From: Capsicum annuum
Taxonomy: Eukaryota > Streptophyta > Magnoliopsida > Solanales > Solanaceae
Length of the DNA stretch: 64,000 nucleotides
NCBI RefSeq assembly: GCF_002878395.1
Contig: NC_061111.1
Coordinates: forward strand, 28,630,875-28,694,874
Direction of reading: 5' to 3'
A model generated the notes under the pieces. It was given only the letters and a program-made list of their open reading frames with translations. It ran no database searches and was not told the DNA's origin. The position numbers were made by a program, and so were the translations under genes. Shown one piece after another: positions 45,483 through 57,144 of the stretch (its first letter is position 1; each line of letters begins with the position of its first letter).

Positions 45483-47346
45483 TAAGAATTATGTGGAAAC
45501 CGCGCTATAATGGTGGAGATTGTCCACCTACTCCCTGCTGACCGTTCTCTTCTTTATGATGAGTTCTTTCATGAACTTGGCATAGCCTAGCATTTTCTCA
45601 AGTGCCTCAACCAAAGGCACATTAATTGTCAACTGCTTGAGCATAGCCATGAACTTGCCAAATTTTGCATCATCAACCTTTTTCCTCCATCATTGAGGAA
45701 AGGGAGGTGGTGGTCTAGGGATATTCTTTAACACCACTTCCTCATCTTTCTCATCCTTTTTTTCTGAAATATTAGCAAAAACATCCAGCTTCTCAGACTC
45801 TACTGGACTACTTTCTTTGGGTTCATCAACACTTACCTTATTCTCCACAGATTAGCCCATAGATAGGCCATATAGAATCTTACCACTCCGAGTGGCAGTC
45901 TCCATACATAAGCCATCATTTCACGGGTTCTGAACTGTATCACTAGGTAAAGTACAAGTTTTTCTATGGTTCAATATAGCAGAAAGTTGGCTCATTTGCT
46001 GCTCCAACTACTTAATACAAGCGGAGTGTGAGCTAATCAACTGACTGAGGGTAGAAAATTCACTCTTCATAGTATTTACCCTCGAGTTGGTAGCTTTAAA
46101 TCCCTTCCACAACTTTTCCATCATGTCTTCCATGGACATATTTATAGAACTAGTTGTTGCAGCATCCCGACTTCCAGGAGAAATATATAAACCACTCCTG
46201 TTATTATTGTTTCTCCAGAGTCCCTGCTCTCTATCTTTAAAATCAAGGTTGTCATAAAAGTTCTGACTTTTGTTCCTTTGGCTATTGCCTCTGAAACCCC
46301 CCTGATTACTCACATAGTTTGCCTCTGTATTAGCACTCGCAGCCAGAGTACCTTAAGATTCCACAGCCTTAACCATTACGGTCTTGTCTAACAGCAAGTG
46401 CTTGATCAGCAAGTCCATCTGTGTTTTTAAGTAGGCCATTTCTTAGTCTCTCTCCTAATCTCTTCTGTGCTACTCTGCAGTCATACCTCCAGAAACAGTT
46501 GAGCTAGCCACCACAGAATCCCTGGTGTGCCAAGCCTGACTCTGCTTAGTTATTCTATCCAGTATGTCTGAAGCGTCTAAAAAAGAAAGGTCAATGAATG
46601 AACGTCCTACAGCATTGTATACAATTGGCTTTGTCACAGATTTGAAAGTTCTGTACAAAGTCTCTATCAAGTGAAAGTCCTTCATGTTGTGGTTCTGATA
46701 TAGTGCCAGCTTATTCTTAAATATCCCCAGGTTTCGTTCAATGTTTTGGTAGGGAGCTGCCTGAATTTTTTGATTTCGTCCCTCAACTGTACCCTCCTGG
46801 AGAGTGGAAAGAACCATTCTAGGAATGCCTATATCAACTGTCTCCAATTGGTTATAGAATTGGACTTTAGTTAATTTAACCATATTGTTGCCTCTCTAGA
46901 CATAGACAAAGGAAACAATCTCAACCGGATCATATTCTTCATCACTCTTGGATTGTCAAAAGATTTGCAAATAGTGATGAAGTCCACCAAATGCATGTTC
47001 AGATCATTACCAGGTAAGCCTACAAACAACCCCTTCAGATTTAGAAGTTGGATCATGGTGCTTATTATGCTGAATTTTGCATCCGGTGCCAATGGTGGAG
47101 GAATAATAACACCCATTGCACCATCCCTATCCATTCCTTCATCATCTTCATCAACCTCATATTGAACAGGCTATTGGCCATACCTTCCTCGGATTGGATG
47201 GTTTCTATTGACATTTCGCTGCACTGGAGCAGCAAGTTGCACAACTCGCCTTGGGTTTAGAGGATTGAGAAATTATTCATCCCCCAAGCCTTTGTTATTA
47301 TGGTTCTGGTGACGTGCTTGTTGACCCAAATTCTATATGTTCACCT
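45483..47346 (-). pseudogene. ATH2 gag and linker, 5' end in gap
   Basis: On the minus strand, from the gap: 'GLGDE', 'VNRNHPIRGRYG', then 'MDRDGAMGVIIPPPLAPDAK' (47134), 'FVGLPGNDLNMHLVDFITIC', 'LRLFPLSMSREATIWLN' followed by a stop, then 46883-46470 with 'GIFKNKLALYQNHNMKDFHL', 'IETLYRTFKSVTKPIVYNAV' and 'FLDASDILDRITKQSQAW'. A polar segment with 'NNNNRSGLY' and 'MEDMMEKLWKG' (46313-46008), and a linker with 'KFGKFMAMLKQ' type sequence before the protease. The start codon is not in the window. Confidence 0.85.
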
Positions 47347-47446
47347 NNNNNNNNNNNNNNNNNNNNNNNNNNNNNNNNNNNNNNNNNNNNNNNNNNNNNN
47401 NNNNNNNNNNNNNNNNNNNNNNNNNNNNNNNNNNNNNNNNNNNNNN
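47347..47446. other. Assembly gap (100 N)
   Basis: Exactly 100 N, the usual placeholder for a gap of unknown size. Different elements lie on its two sides: ATH2 gag (minus) on the left, the middle of the GYP5 5' LTR (plus) on the right. Confidence 0.98.
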
Positions 47447-48704
47447 ACATACATTATTTTTGCCTTTATTTTAATGGGTTCTTATTGGTTTAAATAATAG
47501 ATTATGAACTAAATTTGTGCATTATGATATGGTCGCATTTGGGACATTCAATTTCTCAATATTTATGATTTCGCCTATTAATGACATGAACCTCAATCTG
47601 TCTCATACTTTGATCCTCAATCCATCTCATAATTTGATCCTTAAACCATCTCATAATTTGATCTTCACACAGGGATTTCATAGTGTTTAAACTATTCTTT
47701 GGAAATTACATGACATTAACTGGTACAAAGGTTTTGGAAATTCCCTTGGGGGCTATGGTTGTGGATTTTAAATGGATTTCGAGTCTAAATGGTTAAATGG
47801 ATATGGTATGGTACAATTGGATGATCTTGCAAGTATCTTGGTATGAAGATACCAATTTAGAAATACCTTAATAAAATAATACATGGTTAATAGTTATTGG
47901 TATGTGAAAAATATTTTTAATTGGGCTTAAATGGAATTGTGTATCTCAATGAGAAAGTGTAGTCCAGAGGGACCAACATTGGAAACCATATTTGCCGAAT
48001 GAACATTGTGTCTACCTTACATAGTATATTTTTGGACGGTTATTACCTTGGTATATTTAGAAAAATTTCCTCAGTTCATACGGCTGACATGGATTGGGGC
48101 CCTTCTGGAAGGAGGTCCAAAACTATATAGCTCAGCTGCTTGCCCCTGTCTTAGCATTCTATTACATCTATGTTAGTTATTCATGTGATTTACGATTGGT
48201 TTTGGTAATATATATATATATATATATATATATTATCCCTTTTCTTGGATTACATGCCAGTACTCGCCATACTGATCATCCCCGAATGCTATATTATTTA
48301 GGGATTTTCTTATGACCCTGTACAACATTAGGTGGTTCAGTACTCCTATTACATAGCTGTTGAAGTGGTGAACCCTCTATCCTTTTGAAGGCCTGGTTAC
48401 TTTTACATTTTCTTTACTATTCTAGTACTTATGGTATTCCTTCCAGCACAGTCAGTGTCATATACCTACATGATTGGTAGTCTTGGTTAGAGGCTTTATG
48501 GATAGTGTTGGGATATTATATTATGGATTTAGTTTAGACTCACTGACTTACTCTTTTGGTTATTGCATTTCTCTTAATCTATTGGTTAACTTTTGTAGTT
48601 TATTTATTACTATCATGCTTTTGATGTAAGGTTAAGGGGTCATCTCAGACCTTTGTTCATTTGGGATGCCCATCACGGCCAGGTCCCCAATTTGGGTTAT
48701 GACA
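47447..48704 (+). repeat. GYP5 5' LTR (start missing)
   Basis: Matches the 3' LTR from about 54331 onward. It ends 'tttgggttatgaca' at 48704, four bases before the primer site. Confidence 0.9.
48208..48233. repeat. TA dinucleotide microsatellite in the GYP5 5' LTR
   Basis: 13 TA units. At the same place in the 3' LTR (about 56650-56660) there is only tatatatat. Confidence 0.9.
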
Positions 48705-48708
48705 AGCT

Positions 48709-48720
48709 TGGTATCAGAGC
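48709..48720 (+). other. GYP5 primer-binding site
   Basis: tggtatcagagc, an exact initiator-Met tRNA primer site. Confidence 0.92.
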
Positions 48721-48914
48721 ATGGTTCTAGATCACTAGGTGTATACAAATTTGTGTTGAGTAGAGTCCTTTTTATGGGTGTATAGTGCAACACACTTTAA
48801 AAGGGAGGATACAAGGAATTTAGGAATGTTTCCCTTCTTTATGCTCTATTTAGTGCTAGAGGGTTTGTTTATTGTTGATTTCCTCTAACTTCTAGCTTAC
48901 TCACATTTCAGTTC

Positions 48915-50150
48915 ATGTCTCCACGAAGGTCTGACGATCGTAGGAACTCAACTAAAATCTTTGCCCCAACTAGCATAAATGTTGAGGAAGTTTCCCTACC
49001 CACGGAATATAGAATCGGTATAAATCCCATACTCTAGACTTCACTGCTCCACTTGGAGTTCCACTAGTCCCTACTAGTCCTTCTCGAGTTTCTCAGGATG
49101 GTTTTACTCAGTCCCCTAAGAGAGATGTCTCGAATACTGAGTTTTGTCAGTTCATCTACATGCTTGCTTAGATTGTGGCATAACATTTTAATCATTTTGA
49201 TCCTATTGGTCCTGTTGCCAGTTCATCAGAGGTCAGTCGGGCTAGCCAGTTCATGAGGATGAATCCCCCAACCTTTATAATTTATAAGGTAGATGAGGAT
49301 CATTAGGGGTTTATTGATGATATGGAAAACATCTTTATGGCTATGAATATTAGCGATTTAGAAGAGGTTGAGTTTGTAGCTTATCAGCTAAAACAAGTGG
49401 CTTGTCAGTGGTATGAGTAGTAGAAAGAGTTAAGGGGTAAAGATGTCGAACCAGTAGTATGAAAAGTGTTAGCAACTACTTTTCTTAATCATTTTTTTCC
49501 TCAAGAATTGAGGAAAGCTAATATTGAAGAGTTTGTGAATCTAAAGCAGGGTAAGATAAGTGTTAATGAGTATACTTTAAAGTTTACTCTACAATCCTAT
49601 TATACTTTGAAGCTTGTGTCTAGTACGACTTCTTGGATAAGGAAGTTTTCTTCGGGTCTTTATTGTGATTTAGTGATAGACTGCAAGGCTGTTATGCTAA
49701 ACAGTGACATAGACATATCCTGGCTAGTAATTTATATACAACAGATAAAAGATGAGAAAAAAAGTAGGTAGAAATGGGGGAAAGATATTGTAAGAAGTTT
49801 AAGTTTGCAAAGCAGGGTCTGAACCAGCAGAACAATGGAAAAGAGGGTAGACAGTGGCCTAAGAGGAAGAACTAGGGAAATTCTTATTCGTCAGCTAGTT
49901 CTCCTGCTCCTAAGACCTTAGGTGATACTATTTTTAGTTTAGCAATTATCCTAAGGCACAGGTTACCCAGTCTCAGGTTAGTGGAGCTCATTCGACCCTA
50001 TCTTACCTTCCTTTCCCTTTTTTGGGCAGCTTCATCATGGATATTGTGATAAAGGGATGAAGTTGTGCTTTAATTTTGTTTGTCCTGGTTATTTACGAGT
50101 GAATTATCCTTCCGCTAGGGGTATAGCTGGGATAATAAGGATCAAGATGC
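48915..50150 (+). pseudogene. GYP5 gag (decayed)
   Basis: Start ATG at 48915 ('MSPRRSDDRRNSTKI'). The upstream half is frameshifted. The conserved capsid region is at 49466-49771: 'FLNHFFPQELRKANIEEFVN', 'LKQGKISVNEYTLKF', 'SDIDISWLVIYIQQIKDE'. Beyond it a basic, Gln-rich part and a possible zinc-knuckle remnant are too decayed to read. Confidence 0.8.
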
Positions 50151-50189
50151 TACTTCTTCAGCTTATGCTTCTAAAGGTACTATTTCAGG

Positions 50190-50757
50190 GATGAAAATTG
50201 GTCGAAATTGCCTCTATGCACTTTCTACTCTCCAGGAATCCTAGGCATCCCCAGATGTTGTTACTGGTATGTTACAACTTTTTCCCATGATGTTTACTAC
50301 TTGCTTTATCCTAGTTCTATCCTATATTATGTGACTCCATATGTGGATGTACACTTTGATTTTTGTCATGAAAGTATTTTTGACCCCTTTTTAGTTTCTA
50401 CCCTAGTGGGTGAGTCTATTATTGCTAGAAAGGTCTATAGGGGTTGTGTGGTATCTGTCTTTCATAGAGAGACATTGGTAGATTTGATAGAGCTTGATAT
50501 ATTGAATTTTATGTAATCTTGGGGATGTATTGGCTCTATTTGTTCTATGCTTCTCTAGATTATAGGACTTGAAAGGTCACTTTTCATTTTCCTAATGAGC
50601 CCGTAGTGGAATGGGAGGGGAGTTCCCTAGTACCAAAAGAGAAGTTTATCTCTTATTTTAGAGCCTAAAAGATAATATCCAAAGGGTTTTTGTATAATTT
50701 AGTTTTTGTTAAGGATTCGAACTCTAAAAGTATCTCATACAGTTTGTTTCCGTAGTT
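50190..50757 (+). pseudogene. GYP5 aspartic protease (decayed)
   Basis: 50208-50516 reads 'YYLLYPSSILYYVTPYVDVH' (an active site normally LDPGST), 'DPFLVSTLVGESIIARKVYR', 'GCVVSVFHRETLVDLIELDI'. The catalytic aspartate is lost. The later part ('GMDWL' region, 'FHFPNEPVVEW') is readable with frameshifts up to about 50750. Confidence 0.82.
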
Positions 50758-52060
50758 AATGAATTTCCCAAAGTTTTTTTGATGACCTTCCTGGGATATC
50801 TCCAGATAGAAAATAGACTTTGGGATTGATCTATTATTGAATACTTGTCCTATTTCTATTCCTTCTTATAGAATGATTTCAGCAGAATTGAGAGAACTAA
50901 AGAAATAATTAAAGGATCTCCTTGTTAAGGGTTTCATCCGTCCTAGTGTTTCTCCCTGAGGTAATTCTATGTTTTTCATGAAAAAGAATGATGGTTCTCT
51001 TCAAATGTGTATAGACTATCGTCAGTTGAATAAGGTCAGCATAAGAAATAATTACCCTCTTCCTAGGATTGGTGACCTCTTTGATCAGCTTCAAGGTGCC
51101 ATGTATCTAAAATTGATCTCCTTTCAGGATATCATCAATTGAAGATTAGGGATGTTGATATTCTCAAGAATACTTCTTGGTCATGTCATTTCGGTGGAAT
51201 AATGCCCTGACTACTTTTATGGACTTTATGAACTGGGTATTCAGGCACTTTTTGGATTTGTTCATTATAATCTTCATTGATGACATCTTGGTGTACTCCA
51301 AAATTGAGGAGGATCATGAAAATCACCTCTAAATTGTATTGAAGACCTTAAAGTTTAGCTAAGTGTTATGACTTTTCTTGGGAACGTTTTATCCCGTAAA
51401 GAGATCAAGGTTGATCCACAAAATATTGAGGTGGTTTAAAAGTGGCCTAGACCCAAGACTCCAACCGACATTAGGAGATTCTTGGGATTGGAAGGTTATA
51501 ATAGAACATTTGTGAAGATTTTCTCATCTATTATTACTCCACATGTGAGGTTGACTTAGAAAAAGGTAAAGTTCTTATGGTCCGATGATTATGAGAGGAG
51601 TTTTAAGAAATTAAAGGATAGGTGACTTCTGCTCCCATTTTAACCCTACCCAAGGGAGTTTAAGGGTTTGTTGTGCATTGTGATGGTATTGTGTGGTTCT
51701 GGGTTAGGCTTTTACACAACACGGTAAGGTGATGGCTTACGCTTCCTGGCAGCTTAAGTTCGTTAGAAAAATTACTTGAATCACAATTTAGAATTGGTGT
51801 TGTGGTTTTTGCTTTAAAAATTTGGCATCACTATTTGTACATGGTGAATTTAGATATTTTTACAGACCATAAAAGTTTACAGTACGTGTTTATGTAGAAG
51901 GAATTGAACCTCAGGTAGAGGTGGTAGCTCAAATTGCTTAAGGACTACCATATGAGTTTGTACTACCACCAAAGTAAAGCTTATGCTGTTGATGATGCTC
52001 TTAGTAGGTTTTACATGGGGAGTTTATCTCATGTTGAGGAGGAGAGAAAATGATTGGTGA
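50758..52060 (+). pseudogene. GYP5 reverse transcriptase and RNase H (decayed)
   Basis: 'LLVKGFIRPSVSP', '[20 protein letters not shown]', '[20 protein letters not shown]', then deletions and shifts. The active-site region near 51270-51300 reads in one frame 'FIDDILVYSK', with both aspartates kept. The thumb/connection region has 'FLGNVLSRKEIKVDPQNIEV' and 'PTDIRRFLGLEGYNRTFVKI'. RNase H: 'DHKSLQYVF' and 'LLKDYHMSLYYHQSKA...DALSRF' (51870-52010). Confidence 0.85.
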
Positions 52061-52149
52061 AGGATATTCATTGATTGGACAACTTGGGAGCCCGCCGAGC
52101 CCACCTTTTAGCCTCCGAAGATGGTAGAGTAATCGTTCAAGAAGTGGTT

Positions 52150-53534
52150 AAATTGTATCTTGGGGATGAGGTCAAGGAGAAGTAAGTTTTGGATCCTATA
52201 TTTATACAAATTAAGGATGATGTGGGTTAGCTTAACATTTTGCCTTTTGAGATTGGGGGAGATAGTGTTATGAGGTACTAAGGTAGGTATGTATTCTTGA
52301 TGTAGATGGGTTGAGGGAAAGGATTTTGATCGAAGCTCATGTATCCAGATATATGGTTTATTCGGGTTCGACAAAGATGTATTATGACTTGAAAGAAATT
52401 TATTGATAGAATAATACAAAAATGGATGTGTCAAATTTTATTGCCAAGTGTATCATTTGTCAACAAATTAAGGTTGAGCATTTAAGGCCAAGTGGCACCT
52501 CTTAAGATATAGAATTACTCATGTGGAAGTGGGAGATGATTAATATGGATTTTGTTACTGATCTTCTTTGGTCTCAAAATCAATACGATTCTATTTACGT
52601 CATTGCGGATAGAATGGCCAAGTTTGCTCACTTCTTGTCTGTGAGGAAAAATTACTCAGGAGAGGATTATGGTAAGTTGTTCATTCAGGAGATAGTCAAG
52701 TTGCATAAGGCCACAATGTCTATTATTTATGAGTGGGGTATGTAGTTTTCCTCTCAATTTTTGGCATTCTTTACAAAAAAGGGTTTGGTACTCAGGGAAC
52801 CTTAACAGTACTTTCCACCCTCAAACAAATGGATAAGCAGAACATATTATTCATACTCTAGTGGATATGATAAGATCCTATGTGATTGACTTTAAAGGTA
52901 GATAGGTTGATCATTTGCGACTTATCTAGATCGCTTATAATAATAACTATCACTCTAACATCAAATGGTCCCTTTTGAGGCCTTTTATAGTACAAGGTGT
53001 AGATCGCCGATTGGGTAGTTTGAGGTAGGTAAGACTAGATTGTTTGGGCCTGAATTAGTTTACCAAGAAATAGAAAAAGTAAAGGTGATTCGAGAAAGAT
53101 TAATGATGCTCAAATTCTCTAAAAGTCTTATGCAGATGCAAGGCTAAGGGAGTTGGAGTTTGAAGTCGATGATTGAGTGTTCTTGAAAGTTTCTCCTATG
53201 AAAGAATTTATGGGATTTGGGAAAAAGGAAGCTCATTCCCCGTTACACTGGTCTGTATTAAATTATAGGAAGGATTGTGAACGTTGCCTATGAATTGGAA
53301 TTACCAGCGAACTTAACCTCGGTTCATCCTATTTTTCTTGTGTTTATGCTTAAAAGGTGTGTGGGCGATCCTTACATGATAGTGCCCATTGAGGATATTG
53401 GTGTTAAGGATTCATTGTCCTATGAGAAAATCCCGATTGAAATATTAGATAATCAAGTTCGAAAATTGAGAACTAAGGAAATAACTTTAGTGAAAGTGCT
53501 TTGGAGGAACCAAAATGTAGAGGAGGAAACATGA
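52150..53534 (+). pseudogene. GYP5 integrase and chromodomain (decayed)
   Basis: The integrase core is at 52521-52745: 'WKWEMINMDFVTDLL' (first catalytic D), 'DSIYVIADRMAKFAHFLSVR', 'SGEDYGKLFIQEIVKLHKAT', 'SIIYEWGM', where the second catalytic D (SDRG) is lost. Then 'STFHPQTNG.AEHIIHTLVDM' (E kept). The C-terminal part and chromodomain are at 53277-53534: 'VAYELELPANLTSVHPIFLV', 'LSYEKIPIEILDNQVRKLRT', 'KEITLVKVLWRNQNVEEET'. The chromodomain of this lineage is thought to direct insertion to heterochromatin (family knowledge). Confidence 0.88.
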
Positions 53535-53720
53535 GAATCAAAAGAATATATGTAAGCCAAATAACCATTCTTGTTTTCAATATTGGACGAAACTACTTGA
53601 GATATGAATTTTTACTTCTTCTCTTGACACATTTAGAATTTGTTCTCAGATCCCTCTATATTCTTCTTATTATTGTGCTAAGGGTGTCTTAATCTCTCAT
53701 TCGGGGATGAATGATCCTAA

Positions 53721-53731
53721 CAAGGGGATAA
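53721..53731 (+). other. GYP5 polypurine tract
   Basis: caaggggataa just before the LTR start tgtaagacc. Confidence 0.85.
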
Positions 53732-54873
53732 TGTAAGACCCCAAAAATTTTAACAAATTTATTTTGGACCCTCCATCGTGTTTAATGATAATTTTTAACT
53801 TGTATCATTATAAGGGATGTTAATAGGATGACTGGGGAGAGTTTCAGAATTTTTAGAAAATGTCGAGGTCATTTCGGGACCCCGAACTAATGAGGGTCCG
53901 CGATAGCTACGTGCCACATCATTTGCATGCCTTAATAAGAGTGTGGCATGTCCTTGGGCATATGTGATAGCAGTGTGCCACACCCAAGGTAACAAAACAC
54001 CTAGTTCATTTTTTTTAGTTAGTGGAAGGCTTTTTGGTCCTTAACCCCTTTAAATGACTCTAAACCTTTCCCAACCCTAATAAACCCATCAATTATCAAT
54101 TTTTATCACTGTTTTTCCCCTTTCAACTCTCAAGTGAAGTAAACCAAAGGTTTTTTCAAGAATTCAACTCTCCGAGCTTGAAACTTAAATTCTCCTCGAA
54201 ATCCTTCCGACATTAAGGCATGTTGGACACTCACTTATTTTAATTATCTTTAAATAATTAAGTTACTTGATATTCTCATATTTTAAAAGTTATTTAAAGT
54301 AGGATTGAGAATTTTGGATTATTATATATATATGTATTTCTTTTTCCCTTGTTTTAATGGTTTCTCATTGGTTTAAATGATGAATTATGAACTGAATTTA
54401 TGCATTATGATAAATTTGGTACTTTAGGTTTCTCAATGTTTATGGATTTTTACTTGATAATGACATAAACCTCAATCCATCTCATAATTTAATATTTAGA
54501 CAAGGATTGCATGACATTGATTGATAAAAAGGTAAAAATATTTTGAAAATGCCGTTGTGGGAAATGGTTATGGATTTTAAATGCAATTTGGAGTCTAAAT
54601 AGTAAATGGATATGGTATGGCGTAATTGGATGAGCTTGCAAATCTCTTGGTATGCTGATATCAATTTGGAATGTCTTAATAAAAGACTCCATGGTTATTG
54701 GTTATTATTATGTAAAAAATGTTTTTAATTAGGCTTAAAAGAATTGTGTAGCTCACCGAGAAAGTATAGTCCTAGGTAGAGAAACACTGAAAATCATGTT
54801 TGCCAATGTTGGGGGCTATGACCACTTGTCTACTTTATACAGTATATTTTTAGATCATTATCATCTTGGTGTC
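53732..54873 (+). repeat. GYP5 3' LTR, first part
   Basis: Begins tgtaagaccccaaaaa. From about 54331 it matches the 5' LTR, up to the RTE insertion. The last 13 bp are the LINE's target duplication. Confidence 0.92.
54861..54873. repeat. RTE target-site duplication, left copy
   Basis: tcatcttggtgtc, identical to 56415-56427. Confidence 0.93.
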
Positions 54874-56040
54874 AAGTGTTTGAGTCGGACTATGAAGATT
54901 TGGGAGAGGATGGTTGAGCGGAGATTGAGGAGAATCGTGTCCATTTTAGAAAACCAATTTGGTTTTACGCCTGGTCGCTCGACGACAGAGGCAATCCACC
55001 TAGTGAGGAGATTGGTGGAGCAGTATAGGGAAAGGAAAAAGGATTTACACATGGTGTTCATCGACTAGGAGAAGGCGTATGACAAAGTTCCTAAGAGGGG
55101 TCCCGGAGGCATACATTAGAGCTATTAAGAACATGTATGATAGAGGTAAGAATCAGGTAAGAACGACGGGAGGGGACTCAGAGTATTTTGCATTCGAGAT
55201 AGGGTTGCATCAGGGTTCGACTCTTAGTCCGTTCCTATTTGCGCTAGTGATGGACGTGTTAACACAGAGTATTCAAGGGGAGGTGTCGTGGTGTATGTTG
55301 TTTGTGGACGATGTAGTGCTGATTGGTGAGAGGCGGGGGCTGTGAATAAAATATTAAAGGTTTGGAGGCAAACCCTTGAATCTAAGGGTTTTAGGTTGAG
55401 TAGGTCCAAGACGGAGTATATGGAGTGCAATTTTAGTGACTTGAGGTAGGAGGACGATGTGGTGTTGAGGTTGGATTCCCAGGATGTTTGTAAGAGGGAT
55501 AGTTTTAAGTATCTTAGGTCTATGATTCAGGGGAATGACGAGATTGATGAGGATGTCTCTAACCATATTGGAGCTAATTGGATAAAGTGGAGGCTCACCT
55601 CGAGAGTTTTGTGTGATAAGAAGGTACCATTAAAACTTAAAGGCAAATTATATAGAGTGGCAATCCGTCCAGCCATGCTATATGGAGCAGAGTGTTGGCC
55701 AGTCAAGAACTTCCACATTCAAAGGGTGAAGGTGGTGGAAATGAGAATGTTATGCTGGATGTGAGGACTTACTAGAGGGGATAAATTTAGGAATGAGACT
55801 TTTTGGGAGAAGATGAGAGTGGCTTCGGTGGAGGACAAGATGCGGGAAGGGAGGTTGAGATGGTTTGGGAATGTGATGAGGAGGGGCACGGATTCCCCAT
55901 TTCCTAGGTGTAAGAGGCTTGCATTGGATGGCTTCAAGAGGAGGAAAAGTAGGCCAAAGAAGTATTGAAGGGAAGTGATTAGACATGACATGGAGGAGCT
56001 TCAGCTTACTGAGGACATGACCCTAGATAGAAGGTGTGGA
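54874..56040 (+). pseudogene. RTE LINE reverse transcriptase (decayed)
   Basis: Would reverse transcribe the LINE RNA at a nicked target. Visible in order: 'SRTMKIWERMVERRLRRIV', 'NQFGFTPGRSTTEAIHLVRR', 'KDLHMVFID.EKAYDKVP', 'GLHQGSTLSPFLFALVMDVL', the active site '[12 protein letters not shown]' (FVDD, usual FADD, both aspartates kept; about 55295-55330), then '[20 protein letters not shown]' (55510-55560), '[20 protein letters not shown]', and the C-terminal '[20 protein letters not shown]', 'TEDMTLDRR'. Frameshifts near 55075 and 55345, stops near 55068 and 55762. The endonuclease domain is lost by 5' truncation. Confidence 0.92.
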
Positions 56041-56403
56041 GGTCGCGAATAAGGGTAGAAGGCTAGGTTGTGTACATAGGTTATAACAAGTAGTTAGAAG
56101 AGCTCATGTATAGCTGGGTTAGTAATTAATCCTAGGACTGTGTCCATAGGTAGGAGCCCCTTATTTTCATATTGCTCTTATCTACCTTATTTTCATATTG
56201 CTCTAATTTTTATTTTATTATGTCTTATTGCTTTATGCTATGCCATCCATCATGCTTCATGTTTCATTACGCTCCTATTTACTATTCTCTATCTTGAGCC
56301 AGGAGTCTATCAAAAATAATCTCTCAACTTCTTTGGAGGTAGCGGTATGGACTGTGTATATTTTACCCTTCCCAGACCCCACTTTTAAGGGAATATACTG
56401 GGT

Positions 56404-56414
56404 TTGTTGTTGTT
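56404..56414 (+). repeat. TTG-repeat tail of the RTE LINE
   Basis: ttgttgttgtt directly before the right target duplication. Confidence 0.88.
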
Positions 56415-57144
56415 TCATCTTGGTGTCTTTAGCCAAATTTTCTCAGTTCATGTGCTTAACATGGATGGAGGGCCTTCTGGCAGGAGGAGTCAAATTCATA
56501 TAGCCTGTGGGTGCCTGAAGGTCAATATAAGTTATATAGTTCACGAGTAAATTTTTAAAGGATCATGCTTCATGTCCCTTGCCCATCTCCCAGTATCCTA
56601 TGATATCTATGTTGGTTGTGCATGTGATTTTTGACTGGTTTTGGTAAATGTATATATATGTTATCCCTTTCCTTAGGTTGCATGCCATACTCGTCGTACA
56701 GACTGTTTCCAGATGCTACATCATTTTATGATATAGGTTTGGAGGGCTTTCCTTATAACCTTGTACAAGCGTTAGGTGGTTCGGTACTCTTGTTGGACAA
56801 CTATTGAAGTGGTGAGCCCTCCATCCTTCGAAAGGCCCACCTTTATGTTTTCTTTACCCTTTCAGTACTTATGGTATTCTTTCTATCATAGTTGGGGTCA
56901 TGTCCCATGTTGATTGGTATTCTTGGTTAAAGGCTCTGTAGACAGTGTTGTGATATTACTTTGTGGATTTGGTTTTGACTCATAGACTTATTCTTTTGGT
57001 TATTACATTCCTCTTAATCTATTGGTTTGCTTTCATAGTTTATTTATTAATATCATGCTCTTGAGGTAAGGCAAAGGGGTGATCTCAGGCCTTGGTTGGT
57101 TTGGGATGCCCATCAGGGCCAGGGCCCCAGTTTGCATCATGACA
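56415..57144 (+). repeat. GYP5 3' LTR, second part
   Basis: Starts with the right copy of the RTE duplication (tcatcttggtgtc, 56415-56427) and continues 'agccaaattttctcagttca', matching the 5' LTR from about 48050 to its end at 48704. It ends 'catcatgaca' at 57144. Confidence 0.92.

Larger units (their letters stand above)
39624..47346 (-). mobile_element. ATH2, Athila-lineage element lacking pol
   Basis: Inserted in the RT gene of GYP4. On the minus strand, from the gap leftwards: gag, protease, then directly the conserved post-integrase motif, a spacer, the extra 3' gene, a hairpin plus purine tract, and the 3' LTR (TGAT to ATCA, 39624-40985). RT, RNase H and integrase are missing. The 5' LTR, primer site and gag start lie in or beyond the gap, so no target duplication can be checked (left flank ataat). 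Gag and protease are close relatives of those of ATH1. Confidence 0.88.
54874..56414 (+). mobile_element. 5'-truncated RTE-type LINE
   Basis: A non-LTR retrotransposon of 1541 bp in the GYP5 3' LTR, flanked by a perfect 13-bp duplication. Only the RT C-terminal two thirds and the 3' end are present, as expected from incomplete reverse transcription. The 3' end 'ccttcccagaccccactttt', 'atactgggtttgttgttgtt' is the typical 3' end of plant RTE elements, with a TTG repeat tail rather than poly(A). It is younger than GYP5 because it splits the LTR. Confidence 0.93.
47447..57144 (+). mobile_element. GYP5, Tekay/Del chromovirus-type gypsy element
   Basis: Partial 5' LTR, initiator-Met primer site, gag, protease, RT, RNase H, integrase with chromodomain, purine tract and a 3' LTR interrupted by an RTE LINE. 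Gene order and the C-terminal chromodomain mark the Tekay/Del lineage. It is inserted in a copia pol gene (COP2), in frame by chance. The first about 600 bp of the 5' LTR fall in the gap. The candidate duplication gatag (57145-57149) cannot be checked on the other side. All genes are decayed. Confidence 0.9.

Noticed and set aside
48709..48720. tRNA-like segment (tggtatcagagc)
   Set aside because: Only the 3' end of initiator-Met tRNA is matched, right next to an LTR. It is a primer-binding site, not a tRNA gene.
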